From Coenobita brevimanus (taxonomy: Eukaryota; Arthropoda; Malacostraca; Decapoda; Coenobitidae): a stretch of 64,000 bases of DNA. Position 1 is the stretch's first letter. Every line of letters starts with the position of its first letter. Positions 31,861 to 42,784 of the stretch are shown piece by piece. The stretch spans positions 40,678,407 through 40,742,406 of the forward strand of contig CM064653.1 in NCBI GenBank assembly GCA_032717465.1. Direction: 5' to 3'. Made by a program: the position numbers and the translations under genes. The notes below the pieces were generated by a model. It saw only the letters and a program-made list of their open reading frames with translations. It was not told the DNA's origin and did not search any database.

Positions 31861-33590
31861 TCTTACCTAATTGTTCCTACCTAATTGTATCTTTACAGGA
31901 ATGAGTCAAGCTCATACTGTCCCTTGTTTTAAACCATATTTATCGTACATATCCTTAAATTTGTGAATTGTTTTGGCACAGTATTTCATTTGGTAGTGCA
32001 TTCTGCTGATCAATTGCTATATTTGGGAAACTAAATTTCCTTACGTCTTTATCACCTCACTATGCAGTTTTTTTGCAGTGTCCTCTTGCTGATGCATCCC
32101 CATAGGTTAAGTAATAATTTATGTCTATTTTCTCCTTCCCTGATATGCATTTATATAGCATAATCATGTCACCTCTTTTCCTTCTCTCATGTAGTGTTGG
32201 TAGATTCAGTTTTTTTAGTCTTTCTTTGTAGCTTAGATCCCTTCAGCTTGGTACCCATCTTGTAGCAGCCCTTTGAACTTTTTCGATCTTGTCTATGTGC
32301 TTTTTGAGATGAGGACTCCAGACTACTGATGCATATTCCGGGGTTGGTCTGATGAATGATGTTATTATCTTTCTTAGCATGTCTTGATTTATGTATGTGA
32401 ATGCTATTCTCATATTTGCAAGCAGTGTATACATGTTCCTTACCTTCTCACTGATGTGGTCAGCCTGAGATAGTCTGTTATTGATAATCACACCTAGGTC
32501 CTTCTCTCTTTCTGATGTGTGTAGGGTTTTATTTCCTAACTTATAATCCCAATCAGGTCTTTTTCCACTTTTACCAAACTTGATTACATGACACTTGTCC
32601 ACATTGAATTCCATTTGCCATGTATTACTCCATTTATGAAGTTTATTTAATTCTTCTTATAGCTCTTTACAAGAGTCTGTGTTAGTAATTCTCCTTTGTA
32701 TTTTTGCATCATTTGCAAACATATTTAGATAGCTTTCATTTCCAGTGTTACTCTCTGTATCATTTATATACACTAAAAACATGATTGGTGCCAGCACTGA
32801 GCCCTGTGGAACTCCACTAGTCACTTCTCTTCCATGATGAGTAATTTCCCCTTAGTACTGTTCTCATTTCTCTTTTTATGAGAAAATCTTGCATCCAAAA
32901 ATACAGTTTGCCTCGAATTCCTCCTTGATGGTACAGTGTCTATAAAAGTCTTTGGTGTGGTACTGTGTCAAATGCTTTCATGAAATCTAAATAGATATTG
33001 TCCACTCATCCTTCTCTTTCCTGTAATGTGTCTGTTACTCTGTCATAGTAGCTCAACAGATTAGTAACACTTGATTTTCCTTTTCTGAAACCAAACTGTC
33101 TTTATGTTATGATATTGTGTTCTTCTAGATGATTTACCCAAGCTTTTCTTGTAAGCTTTTCTAATCCCTTGCTTACAACACTGGTTAGTGATACTGGTTA
33201 GTGGTTGAGTGGATTTTGTCTATTCTCTTTCTTGAAAAAGGGAACAATGTTTGCTTTCTTCCAGATATCAGGTAGTTTACCTTGTCTCAAGGATTTCTTG
33301 AAAATTAAAGATAATGGTTTACTTAACTCCTTTGCACATTCATGTATCACCCAACATGAAATTTCATCAGGACCATTTGCTTTTCCTTTGTCTAATTTAC
33401 TTAACTCTTCCTGTATTACTTTTTCTGATATTTGTATATCTGGTAGTGTGTGTGGGCATGCATGTTCCACATAGTCCCTCTAAAAAAAATTTTCTTTAAA
33501 AACAGATTGGAAATTCTTTAGTGCTTCACAAATATCCTTCTCTTGTGTATAGGTGATTCCCTTATCCGTAATGGATTGTATTTTATTTTT
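31861..33590 (-). mobile_element. LINE-C: CR1/jockey-like RT pseudogene
   Basis: Minus-strand pieces in order: LSKLDKGKANGPDEISCWVI, LIFKKSLRQGKLPDIWKKAN, VPFFKKENRQNPLNH (RT start); NIYLDFMKAFDTVPH-like motif A in broken frames; SGVPQGSVLAPIMFLVYIND (motif B); NMFANDAKI at the catalytic box, where the usual FADD is FAND; then MEFNVDKCHVIKFG, EREKDLGVIINN, SFIRPTPEYASVVWSPH and KVQRAATRWVPS. Several stops and frameshifts, including between 32615 and 33198, make it inactive. The 3' region ends in AATTAGGTAGGAAC-type sequence. Nearly full RT length is preserved. Confidence 0.8.
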
Positions 33591-33593
33591 TAC

Positions 33594-33596
<3 letters not shown>

Positions 33597-33642
<46 letters not shown>
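33597..33642 (+). repeat. (GT)n microsatellite
   Basis: Uninterrupted GT dinucleotides at the boundary between LINE-C and the purine-rich array. A shorter GT tract lies at 31840-31860. Confidence 0.95.
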
Positions 33643-33649
33643 ATGCCTA

Positions 33650-34290
33650 ATGAGAGAGGAGGGGGAGGAAAGGGGGGGGGATGGAGGGGAGAGAGGAGGT
33701 AAGGAGGGATGGAGGGGAGAGAGGAGGTAAGGAGGGATGGAGGGGAGAGAGGAGGTAAAGGGGGATGGAGGAAAAGTGTTTTTCAAGGAGGAAGAAGAGG
33801 GAAGGAAGATTGATGACAAGAGATGAAGAGAGAAGGAGGAGAGAGGAAGGAAAGAAAAAAAGAAAAAGGAAGGAGAGAGAGAGGTGGAGGAAAGATGGGG
33901 GGGGGAACTAGTGGGGGTGGAGGGAAGGGAGGATGTAAGGAGGGAGAGGGACAGGAGGAAGAGTGCTTTTCAGGGAGGAGGAATAGGTGGAAGGAAGAAG
34001 GAAGACAAAGGAGAGAGAGAGAGTTGGAGGAAAGGGGGGGGGGAGAACTAGTGGGGGTGGAGGGAAGGGAGGATGTCAGGAGGGAGGAGAATTGGAGGAA
34101 GAGTGCTTTTCAGGGAGGAGGAAGAGGTGGAAGGAAAAAGGAAGACAAGAAGGAGAAGGAAGGAAGGAAGGAGAGAGAGAGAGAGAGAGAGAGGTGGAGG
34201 GAAGAGGGGCTGTGAAGGGAAGGAGGAGGTGGTGGAGGAGAGGAGGAAACTAGTGGGGGGGAGGGGGGGAGGGAAGGAATGCGGGGGTAG
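33650..34290 (+). repeat. Strand-asymmetric purine-rich minisatellites
   Basis: Almost pure G/A on the plus strand. A ~28-bp unit (GATGGAGGGGAGAGAGGAGG) repeats three to four times at 33680-33770. A ~140-bp unit containing AACTAGTGGGGGTGGAGGG and AGAGTGCTTTTCAGGGAGG repeats at about 33905, 34047 and, partly, 34248. ORFs rich in Gly/Arg/Glu are compositional. Confidence 0.9.
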
Positions 34291-34560
34291 GTGGAATGTG
34301 CCGGCTTTTGGTCAGTCAGGCTCCAGCAATTACAGGGGAAGGGTCTGCAATTTTGGTAATATATTTTTCCTTTCTCTTTCCAATAAGTATTTTTTTCTCT
34401 CCAGTAATTACCTTTCTCTCTCCATTAATTGCTTCTGTGGTGATATTGATTTTAATTTGTATTGTAAACAGGCCTGAGTGTTTCTAAAGCCTACTCAGAT
34501 GATTGAAAGGGTAAGAAAGTAACATAACAGAGCTGGGTGTGAACTCTGGGGTGGGGTGTA
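34291..34560. other. Unannotated stretch
   Basis: T/C-rich with TTTCTCTCTCC words. No gene supported. Confidence 0.4.
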
Positions 34561-34564
34561 TGTA

Positions 34565-34990
34565 TGTGGAGCTTGGGTTGTGTGTGTTTTGTGTGTGTGT
34601 GTGTGTGTGTAGATTTTGGGTGTGTATGTGTGTGTGTAGTTTGAGGTGTTTGTGTGGAGTTTGGATTGTGTATGTGTGTGGATTTGGGTGTGTGTGTAGG
34701 GTTTGAGTGTGTGTGTAGGGTTTGAGTGTGTGTGTAGGGTTTGAGTGTGTGTGTAGGGTTTGAGTGTGTGTGTAGGGTTTGAGTGTGTGTGTAGGGTTTG
34801 AGTGTGTGTGTAGGGTTTGAGTGTGTGTGTAGGGTTTGAGTGTGTGTGTAGGGTTTGAGTGTGTGTGTAGGGTTTGGGGGTGTGTGTAGATTGGGGGTGT
34901 ATGTGGAGATTTTGGGTCTGTGTGTGTGGATTTGGGGGTGACTGTGTGGAGTTTGGGGTGTCTGTGTGTGTGGAATCGTGGTTTTGTTTG
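34565..34990 (+). repeat. 19-bp minisatellite within GT-rich sequence
   Basis: GTGTGTGTAGGGTTTGAGT repeats about nine times at 34690-34875 with period 19, flanked by looser GTGTGG-TTTGGG repeats. Confidence 0.9.
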
Positions 34991-35057
34991 TGTATGGATA
35001 TTTTTACTTTTTATTGAGATTTTCTTGTGATGGCTTATAAGGAATATTCTTTTTCAG

Positions 35058-35250
35058 GGGTGTGAGTTGGGGAGAAGGCAGCCTGATAGTGAAGAAGAAG
35101 AAAAAAGACCTGGATGTTCAGTAATTGGCCATGTAGCTGTAGAGAGACTGCTACCACAACCACAACTACCCCTACCACAACTACCACAACCACAACTACC
35201 CCTACTACAACTACCACAACCACAACCTTCTTTGGGGGACATTTAATTGG
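35058..35250 (+). CDS. Weak candidate exon ending in an ACA-rich repeat
   Basis: Follows a strong acceptor (ATTCTTTTTCAG). One frame is open for about 60 codons, beginning GCELGRRQPDSEEEEKRPG, then SVIGHVAVERLLPQPQ and a Pro/Gln/Leu repeat from a (CACAAC)n-like tract at 35148-35228, before a TAA. A GT donor (CTAG|GTGAAT) lies at about 35261 in other frames. No homology is recognised; the repeat portion argues against function. Confidence 0.2.
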
Positions 35251-35288
35251 ATACTTACTAGGTGAATATGCCAGAACCTTCTGTTTTA

Positions 35289-37313
35289 TCTATCTATCGC
35301 CAGATGCCTCAATCCCGTTTGGGGTGGCCACAAACAAATCACCTCCACGTCGCCCTGTCCCCTGCCATTTCACTGCCCTGATCCCAACTCGCACCCCCCT
35401 CTCTCATATACCTCTCCACCCCATCCCTCCATCTCATCCTCGGCCTCCCCCTCCCTCTTCCCCCCTCCACCTCACTCGCATACAGTACACTCTCTTCGTC
35501 AGTCTCTCACCCTCCATCCTCTCCACATGGCCAAACCACCTCGGTGTGTTCCTCATAACGCTACCTGTCACATCCACATCCACACCACAACGTTCCTTTA
35601 TATCCTCATTTGTCAGCCTCTCTCTCCATGTGACTCCAAAGGCTCCTCTTAAATAACTCATTTCCACTGCTCTCACTCTTGACTTGTGTCCTTCCAACAA
35701 CGTCCAAGCTTCACTTCCATACGTTAGAGTTGGTATCACAATACTGTCATGTAGTAACTTTTTCACTTGCATGCTCACTTCCCTGTTTCTTATCACTGCT
35801 TTCAAAGAACCAGCAACCTTTCTTCCCTGCTGTACCCTTTCCAGCACTTCACCCTCCAAACCTCCATCCTTACTCATCACGCCCAAGTACTTAAACGTAC
35901 TCAGATTTTCCAATTCCTCACCATCCAACCTCGCTGTACATTCACTGACTTCACCTCTCTCAAAGACCATCGCTTTACTCTTCCCTACATTCACCTTTAG
36001 ATTCCGTTTCTTACACACACTCCCAATCTCATCCACCAAGCCTTGCAGCTCCCCTTCGTCTTCACTTAACAACACAGTATCAACTGCAAACAGTAGTACA
36101 GGGAGTTTCCAAACACTATCCTCTCTTACCAGGGCCACTCCAACATCCACTACCCTACCTTGTATCTCTTTTATTACCCCATCCATGTACAGATTGAACA
36201 ACCATGGAGACATGACACATCCCCGTTTCAACCCAACCTTCAAAGAGAAAAATTCACTTAGTTCACCATCCACACGCACTGCAGCCTTAGCACAATCATA
36301 CATACCCGGTACTCTTCACAGCATTCAACAACTTCCCATCTACTCCATATATTCTTAATACTTTCCACAATCCTTGTCTATCCACCCTGTCATAAGCTTT
36401 CTCCAAATCCATGAAAGCTGCATACAACTTCTTTCCCTTCTCTAGAAACTTTTCCACTAAAGATCTAAGAATGAATATCTGATCTACACAACCTCTTCCC
36501 TTCCTAAAGCCTCCCTGTTTTTCTCCAACTAATTCCTCTGTTCTTTCTGTAACTCTGTCAGTAAGTATCCTACCATACACTTTTCCTATTATACTAAGAA
36601 GACAAATGCCCCTATGATTACCACACACTTCTTTTTTCCCTTTTCCTTTGTACAAGAGAATAATTATACCTGACGTCCAATCCTTCGAGAGACTACCTTC
36701 CTCCCAGGCCAATTTGCACATCTTCCACATCTGTTCTGCCACTATCTCTCCCCCATGCTTCAGCATTTCACCACACACTCCATCAATTCCTGGGGCTTTC
36801 CCCAATTTAACTTTCTTCATTGCTTCCACAACTTCTATCCTACTGATTTCTTCCTGTCTTCTCACCCTCCTTCTCCCAGCCATTCCCCAGCCACTTACTC
36901 TCATTACTTCCATCCTCTATGTTCAACAGTTCCTTAAAGTGTTCTCTCTATCTGCTCACTTTTTCTCCCTTCTCCACTAGTAATCTACCATTTTCATCTT
37001 TCACTCCCCTGCTAACTTCACTTCCACCCTGTCTTCCTCTCTTCACCTCTTTCCAGAACATTTTCTTAGTCCCTCCACTTTACACTCAAATTCCTTCCAA
37101 ATTCCTCATCCACACACTTCTTACTCTCTCTTACTAATCTCTTCACCTCTCTCTCTCTTTCTACATATAACTCTCTCTTCCGCCTCTCAACTTCTTCCAC
37201 GCCCCTATTTATCATCCATTCATTGTATGCTTTCTTCTTTTGTGCCACAGCCTGTCTCACCTCTTCAGTCCACCACACTGTTCCTTGTACCCCCCTCAGT
37301 CTTCTCTTATTAT
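35289..37313 (-). mobile_element. LINE-A: longest copy, RT pseudogene to 3' tail
   Basis: Minus strand, 5' to 3': WTEEVRQAVAQKKKAYNEW; RT core with APGIDGVCGEMLKHGGE, YKGKGKKEVCGNHRGI, GEKQGGFRKGRGCVDQ and motif A AFMDLEKAYDRVDR; a frameshift at ~36300; motif B LKRGCVMSPWLFNLYMDG; catalytic box LLFAVDTVLLSE, where the first Asp of FADD is Val; FKYLGVMSKDGGLEGEV; TYGSEAWTLLEGHKSRVR; RWFGHVERMEGERLTKRV. A frameshift at about 35440 precedes the standard end. The tail is (TAGA)n at 35289-35297. Length ~2 kb, 5'-truncated. No RNase H or endonuclease domain was seen. Clade not assigned. Confidence 0.9.
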
Positions 37314-37399
37314 TATTATTTTAAGCATACTACTTCCACCTGGCTTTTGTGGAGGGGTTAGGTATATCTTTCCCAGCTAATTTCTAAAAATAATTTGAG

Positions 37400-38935
37400 T
37401 TTTTAGTGAGATTCCCAGCCTTCACAGTTTATGGCCAAGTGTAGCCTGATTGGGAGGGTAATTTTGAGTAGTAACCAAGGAGACATTCCATACTCATGAC
37501 CAGGGCTGTCTGTAAAATCTCTAACCCCTTTTCTGTTAATGACCAGGTGTAGTCAGATTGGAAGGGTGATTTTGACTAGTAACCAAGGAGACATGACCAA
37601 GGCTGTTCGTAAAGATCCCTAACCCCTTTTCAGTTACTTTATGGCCAAGTGTAGAGATTGGAAAGGTAATTTTGACTAGTAACCAAGGAGCTTCATGACC
37701 AAGGCTGTTCGTAAAGATCCTTAACCCCTTTTCAGTTACTTTTTTGGCCAGGTGTAGTCAGATTAAATCATTCCATACCTAAGGTTCATAAAATTCCATG
37801 CAAAGATTATGTAAAGATTCCTAACTCCCTTTCAGTTACTTTATGGCTGTGTAGTCAGATTGAGATGGTAATTTGGGCTAGTAACCAAGGAGACTCATTC
37901 CTTAACAAAGGCTAAAATTCCATGCAAGAATAGGATTATGTAAAGATCCTTAAGCCTTTTTTCAGTTAATTTATGGCCAAATGTAGAGATTGGAAAAGTA
38001 ATTTTGACAAGTAACCAAGGAGACTCATGACCAAGGCTCTTTATAGATCTCTGACCCTTTATTCAGTTACTTCTTGGCCAAGTGTAGTCAGATTGGAAAG
38101 GTAATTTTGACTAGTAACCAAGGAGACTCATTCCCTAAGACTCAAATTTCATGCGACAACTTTTCAAAGATCCCTAACTCCGTTTTAGTTAATGCCAGGT
38201 GTAGTCAGATTGATGCTTTTGATGCATATTTTGAGTAGTAACCAAGGAGACTCATTCCTTAACCAAGGCTCCAATTCCATGCAGCAGCTATTCAGAGATC
38301 TCTAAGTCCTTTTCAGTCAGTGGTTGGCCAGGTGTAGCTAGATTGGAAAGATAATTTTGACTAGTAACCAAGGAGACTCATGACCAAAGCCCTATGTAAT
38401 GATCCCTAGCCTGATTTCAGTTACTTTATGGACAAGTGTAGTCAGATTGGAAGGGTAATTATGACTAGTAACCAAGGAGACTCACAACCAAAGCCCTACA
38501 TAGTGATCCTTAGCCTAATTTCAGTTACTTTTTGGCCAAGTGTAGGCAGATAGGAATGGTAATTTTGACTAACCAGGGAGACTCATTCCCTAACTAAGGC
38601 TAGTATTCCATACAGGAACTATGTAAAGATCCCTCACCCCTTTTCAATAAGCTGATGGCAAGTAGTAGTCAGATTGGTGGTAATTTTGACTAGTAACCAA
38701 GGAGACTCATTCCTTACTCATGACCAAGGAGGCTCTTCATAATTTTCAGTTTATGGCAAAGCAGTCAGATTGGGGGGGGGGTAATTCTGGCTATTAACCA
38801 AGGAGACTTATTCTTTACTCATGACCAAGGCTTTGTAAAGATCCCTAGCCCCTTTTCAGGTAATTGATGGGCAGGTGTAGTCAGATTAGGAGGGCAGTTT
38901 TGACTAATAACCAAGGAGACTGTCACAATAGCTTT
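37400..38935 (+). repeat. Sat-N: 100-130 bp satellite array
   Basis: The core AGTAACCAAGGAGACTCA recurs at about 37474, 37580, 37680, 37881, 38012, 38114, 38238, 38365, 38467, 38570, 38692, 38795 and 38909. Monomers also contain AAGATCCCTAACCCCTTTTC, AGTTACTTTATGGCCAAGTG, TAGTCAGATTGGAAAGG and TAATTTTGACTAG. Divergence and variable length mark it as old. No coding potential. Confidence 0.9.
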
Positions 38936-38969
38936 GCCCAGGTGTTCATTCCTTTGTAAATAATTTCAC

Positions 38970-39365
38970 ATAGCGCATTGGCAGGAAAAAAGCAATGGTA
39001 TGGCTGTACAGTCATCCCATAGCACTTCTTTGTGACTAGCATCATGTTCTAGTGTTTATCTGATTACAATTAAGCATTCAGAATGGGGAGATGGCAATTT
39101 TAGGCCAAGGTAAAGTAAAAGCAAGCTAGTAACGAAGGAGACTCATAGCACTTGTTCATGACTAGCATCAAATTTTAGTTGTAAATTGGAATAGTAACCA
39201 AGGAGACTTATTCTTGACTCTAAACCACAGCTCGTCAGATGCAACCACATCTTCGTGTTTTTTGTGGGAGTGACCAGTCAGATTTTAGTAGTTGTAAATT
39301 GGAATAGTAACCAAGGAGACTCATTCCTAACTCATAACTACAGCTCGTCAGGTGCATACACATCT
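38970..39365. repeat. Rep-G and Sat-N fragments intermixed
   Basis: Minus-strand Rep-G copies (GATGCTAGTCACAAAGAAG near 39020-39045; GATGCTAGTCATGAACAAG near 39145-39170) alternate with single Sat-N cores (GTAACGAAGGAGACTCA at ~39130; AGTAACCAAGGAGACT at ~39191 and ~39304). Confidence 0.65.
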
Positions 39366-39539
39366 TTGTATTTTTTTGCAGGAGTGACTGATTCAGAAGT
39401 GGCTATAGGTATAAAAACAACTTTCCACTTTGAATACTTGGGTGTAACAAAATTTTATTAGAATATGATGCTATGCCCTTCTTTTTTGGTTTAAAATATC
39501 ATAGCATCATGAATTTTGAATTGTAACTGTAGATGAGTA

Positions 39540-39650
39540 GAATGTTGCTAGTCATGAAGAAGTGCTGTGGAAAGGGTACTCTATAGCATTACCTTGTTCT
39601 GCCACAGAACTGTGTGAGATTGACTGCATAAGGCAAAATATTGGCCAAGT
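39540..39650 (+). repeat. Rep-G copy
   Basis: TTGCTAGTCATGAAGAAGTG, CTGTGGAAAGGGTACTC, GCATTACCTTGTTCTGCCAC and GTGTGAGATTGACTGC. This is the best copy for defining the ~110-bp family consensus. Confidence 0.65.
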
Positions 39651-40140
39651 AGAAGGTAGAAGAAGTAGTGCTGTTTACTGTATAAATGTTTACTCTAAAT
39701 GTGAATAATTTGTATTATGTTCCTACAATCATTGCAGTGGTGTTCCTGTGGCGGCCTTGGGTTTGTGTGGGTGTAAGTGAAGTACAGTACAAGAAAGCAG
39801 GGTTCCAGAGAGATGGCAGTGTGATGGCGGTTCAAGAGGAGTGAAGGGAGACTGCCTGGAGAACTCAGAGTAGCAGAGGGGCCATGACTGCTTGGAGAGG
39901 TTAAAATCTGTAGTGATGGGTATAGTACTGTCTCCTGTCTCTCCTGTCTGTTTTTCTTGTCTCTTGTCTGTCCCTCTTGTCTTTTTCTCTCTCTCATGTC
40001 TGTCCCTCTTGTCTGTCTGTCTCTTCTGTCTCTTTTCTGTCTTTCTCTTGTCTGCCTCTCCTGTCACTCCTGTTTGTCTGTTAGTGTAGGCAGGTAACTA
40101 TGGAGGGTTGAATTGAGCAAGGACACTCATTCTTACATTA
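39651..40140. other. Unannotated stretch with a pyrimidine-rich tract
   Basis: Contains a TGTCTCTCCTGTCTGT-type low-complexity tract at about 39930-40085. ORFs on both strands there are compositional. Confidence 0.5.
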
Positions 40141-40555
40141 TAGCCAAGAATGAGATGGAGGGATGGAGTGGAGAGATGGGGGGGGGGTGTAAGTTGGAGG
40201 GATGGAGAGTAGATACAAGTAGATATGGGAGTGAGAATGTGTGTACGAGGGATGTGTGGGTAGATATGGTGGAGGGAGGGTGTGAGTTGGAGGGATGGAG
40301 ATGAGAGGGGGGGTGTGAGTTGGAGGGATGGAGATGAGAGGGGGTGTGTGAGTTGGAGGGATGGAGATGAGAGGGGGTGTGTGAGTTGGAGGGATGGAGA
40401 TGAGAGGGGGGGTGTGAGTTGAAGGGATGGAGATGAGAGGGGGTGTGTGAGTTGGAGGGATGGTAGTGAAATGGCAGAGGACAGGACAGTGTGGAGGAAA
40501 TTTGTGGCCTCACCTTACAGGATTAAGATGTCTGGGAATAGATAGATTAGATAGA
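40141..40555 (+). mobile_element. LINE-A 3' end expanded into a 33-bp minisatellite
   Basis: The LINE-A segment AGATGGAGGGATGGAGTGGA is expanded into about seven units of GTTGGAGGGATGGAGATGAG plus GGGGGTGTGTGA (period 33). It is followed by the normal 3' end: AGTGAAATGGCAGAGGACAG, a diverged hairpin (CACCTTACAGGAT), GTCTGGGAATAGATAG and (ATAG)n. A 33-bp unit stays in frame, giving a spurious minus-strand HPSNSHPPSHL repeat ORF. Confidence 0.8.
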
Positions 40556-40609
40556 TATATAACTGAATTTCCAGCAAGCACACTGTATTGATGTGGGAGT
40601 GGTAGTTAT

Positions 40610-40645
40610 GTCCAGTGAAAACATGTAGTAACCAAGGAGACTCAT
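40610..40645 (+). repeat. Isolated Sat-N core
   Basis: GTAGTAACCAAGGAGACTCA embedded between LINE-A and the hAT MITE. Confidence 0.7.
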
Positions 40646-40905
40646 TCATACCTCCATAACTATAAAATTAATGAAACTGTAATTAATTAAGTACTAAATT
40701 GGTGAGAATGGGCCAGTTCCACCAGGTGAAGGACAGACTACAGTATAGCTAAGTGGCAAGATTATTTTTTCCTTGGTTAAGAAATCTAAGTGAGATGGAA
40801 ACACAGATTTTACTCTTAAATTGGTATAGCTTTTTGTCCTTTTGTGGAGAGATACAGCTTAATGCCAGATTGACATTATCTTGCCTGTACACCTTTCTCA
40901 TAGCC

Positions 40906-41361
40906 CAGAGGTCAGCAACCCTTAAAGCTACAAGAGCCATTTAGTTTAAAGTTTCAAAAAATGTAGTACTCTTGGAGCCACAATACAAAAAATTCTCAAA
41001 CTGAAATCTGCAGTATTCTAAACAAAACATTACGGTAATACTGTTTGATCTATTTATCGTATATTGTAGATCTTTTCAAAGTTTCATAAAAATGTAGTAC
41101 TCTTGGAGCCGCAATACAGAAAATTCTCATAAACTGAAATCTGCAGTATTCTAAATCTAAACAAAACATTATGGTGGTGATGTTTGATCTGCTTATAGTA
41201 TAGATCTTATTAAAGTTGAATGAAAAATCTGATGTTGCCTTGCTTGTATAATATGATGCCTTTGTTCTGAAAGAATAAATGGTTATTTATGAAGCTCCTG
41301 GAGCCGCAAAAGTGTCCTAAGAGCCTCGTGCGGCTTCTGAGCCGCAGGTTGCCGACCTCTG
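40906..41361. mobile_element. hAT-type MITE
   Basis: Ends CAGAGGTCAGCAACC (left) and CAGAGGTCGGCAACC (right, inverted); the inward arms carry GAGCC-rich sequence (GCGGCTCAGAAGCCGC). This terminal style is common among hAT elements. Flanking 8-mers TCATAGCC (40898-40905) and CCATAGCC (41362-41369) match at 7 of 8 positions, as expected for a hAT target duplication. The interior is a ~135-bp tandem duplication containing ATGTAGTACTCTTGGAGCC and CTGAAATCTGCAGTATTC. No transposase. Confidence 0.85.
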
Positions 41362-41562
41362 CCATAGCCCTTCTTTAGCATAATTAACAAGTCATTTAGA
41401 TACGTGTGTTAGAGCAGTTAACAGACCATACAGTAGACTATGCAAGAAAGATTAGAGAACAGTTGATACGTTATGACCTAAGTTTTATCCAGTGTGGGTG
41501 AAGGCATTGGTAAAGTACACGGTATATCTACATAGGTGCAGTCATAGAAATTTACTGTCCAT

Positions 41563-42007
41563 TGCATTGGGCATGTGGAGAGAATGGAGGATGACAACTG
41601 GATTCAGTGGGGGAGAGGTGTGTGTGTTGAGGGTAGAGTTAAGGGGTAAATTGAGATGGTTTTGGGAGGCAGGAGGGGCTGGAGTGTATTGGTGTTGTGA
41701 TGTGAAGGGGGTAGACTGAGATGGTTTGGGAGGAAGGATGAGATTGGAGTGTAGTGGTGGTGTGATTAGGAGGGGTAGAGTGAGATGGTTTGGGCATGTG
41801 GAGAGGATGGGGGATAACATTTGGGTGCGGAGGGTGAGAGGTGTGAGCATGGAGGGTAAAGTTGAGAGGCAGACTGAAAGACCTGGGATGAAGTCAGTGT
41901 CCTCAGGGATAAAAGGCTGGACAGAGAATCTGCTAGAGATCAAGCAGCATGGAGAACTGCCATTAGGTGATCAAGGGTGATGTATGGAAGCATCTTGGAG
42001 TTTTTAT
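41563..42007 (+). mobile_element. LINE-B: 3' part with internal duplication
   Basis: The block encoding RLRWFGHVERM (TGAGATGGTTTGGGCATGTG) is present in three tandem partial copies, followed by GGTGAGAGGTGTGAGCATGG, GACCTGGGATGAAGTC and GAACTGCCATTAGGTG, and the GCATCTTGGAGTTTTTATAA end. Frames are broken. Unequal slippage probably produced the duplication. Confidence 0.75.
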
Positions 42008-42088
42008 AAATGAATGAATGAAGGAAGTAAGTTCCTTTTTGCCCACTCCATTAGGCGGGTAAAGATGTTGAGGTATAAATGTAAGTCA

Positions 42089-42165
42089 ATCTATCTATCT
42101 ATTGCCAGACGCCACAATCCCTTAAGGGGTGGCCATTTGACTTTGAGTTATTCATTTTATGGTGC
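42089..42165 (-). mobile_element. SINE-5S: tail and body fragment
   Basis: (TCTA)n, then minus-strand CACCCCTTAAGGGAT hairpin and AAATGGCC, with body words TCAAAGTCAAATGG and AATAACTC. The body matches 30979-31070 rather than LINE-A. Confidence 0.55.
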
Positions 42166-42670
42166 TTCCTCTATTATTTCTTTTCCTGTCCTTCCTTTCT
42201 GCACCCTTCCTTACTCCAGCATAAGGTGAAAAAGATCAGGATGAAGGAAAATGAAGATTGTTCTTAGCTAGTTCGCTGTTTGCATTTGCTTAACTTGAAT
42301 AGGGAAGTAGCATTATACTGTATAGGAATAAATGCATTGGTTACTAGTTATATTTGGGTGTTAACATATTTCACTGAGAAACTTATTTACTAGAGCCCTT
42401 AACTCAGTTTTGGGTTCATGCTTATCTGGATATGAATCTAGGAGACTTCATGCTAAAATTCCCCTTCTGCAGTCCACCATCCTCCTCCTGAGAGATAGGT
42501 AGATATGTGTATGGCAAGAATATTAACTGATAGACTCCTTGAAATGGCTGGTTTGATACAGCCTTCAGTATGTCTTTCAGCCTAAGATTTAACTAGTGTT
42601 GATGGTTGAGGTAGCACTGGCATTGTAGTTCAAGGGTGGAGTTGTAAAGCATGTTTATACTTTAGGGCAG
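42166..42670. other. Unannotated stretch
   Basis: Contains CCCCTTCTGCAGTCCACC (about 42467-42485), a dispersed repeat also near 6790 and 47355. Otherwise nothing recognised. Confidence 0.4.
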
Positions 42671-42784
42671 TACGACGAGGGCAGCTTGATGACAGAGAAG
42701 GCCACCCCTGCTGTGGTGGTGTCGGGTGGTAGACATCCACCACCACCAGTGAGGAAGGGGAGCAACTTGGCTGAATACTACAAG
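42671..42784 (+). CDS. Candidate host-gene exon (38 codons)
   Basis: After an acceptor-like TTTATACTTTAGGGCAG, a 114-nt open block reads YDEGSLMTEKATPAVVVSGG then RHPPPPVRKGSNLAEYYK. It has markedly more G/C at third positions (GAC GAG GGC AGC) than the surroundings and matches no repeat seen here. The right edge, AAG|ATGAGT, is one base from the consensus donor AAG|GTGAGT. Unspliced, the frame runs on as MSTFKNVILNHLGASQLK to a TAA. The protein family is not recognised. It could be an exon of a plus-strand gene or a processed fragment. Confidence 0.4.

Noticed and set aside
33823..34477. Gly/Arg/Glu-rich ORFs of up to 134 codons
   Set aside because: Three overlapping frames are open because of the stop-poor purine tract; no frame is preferred.
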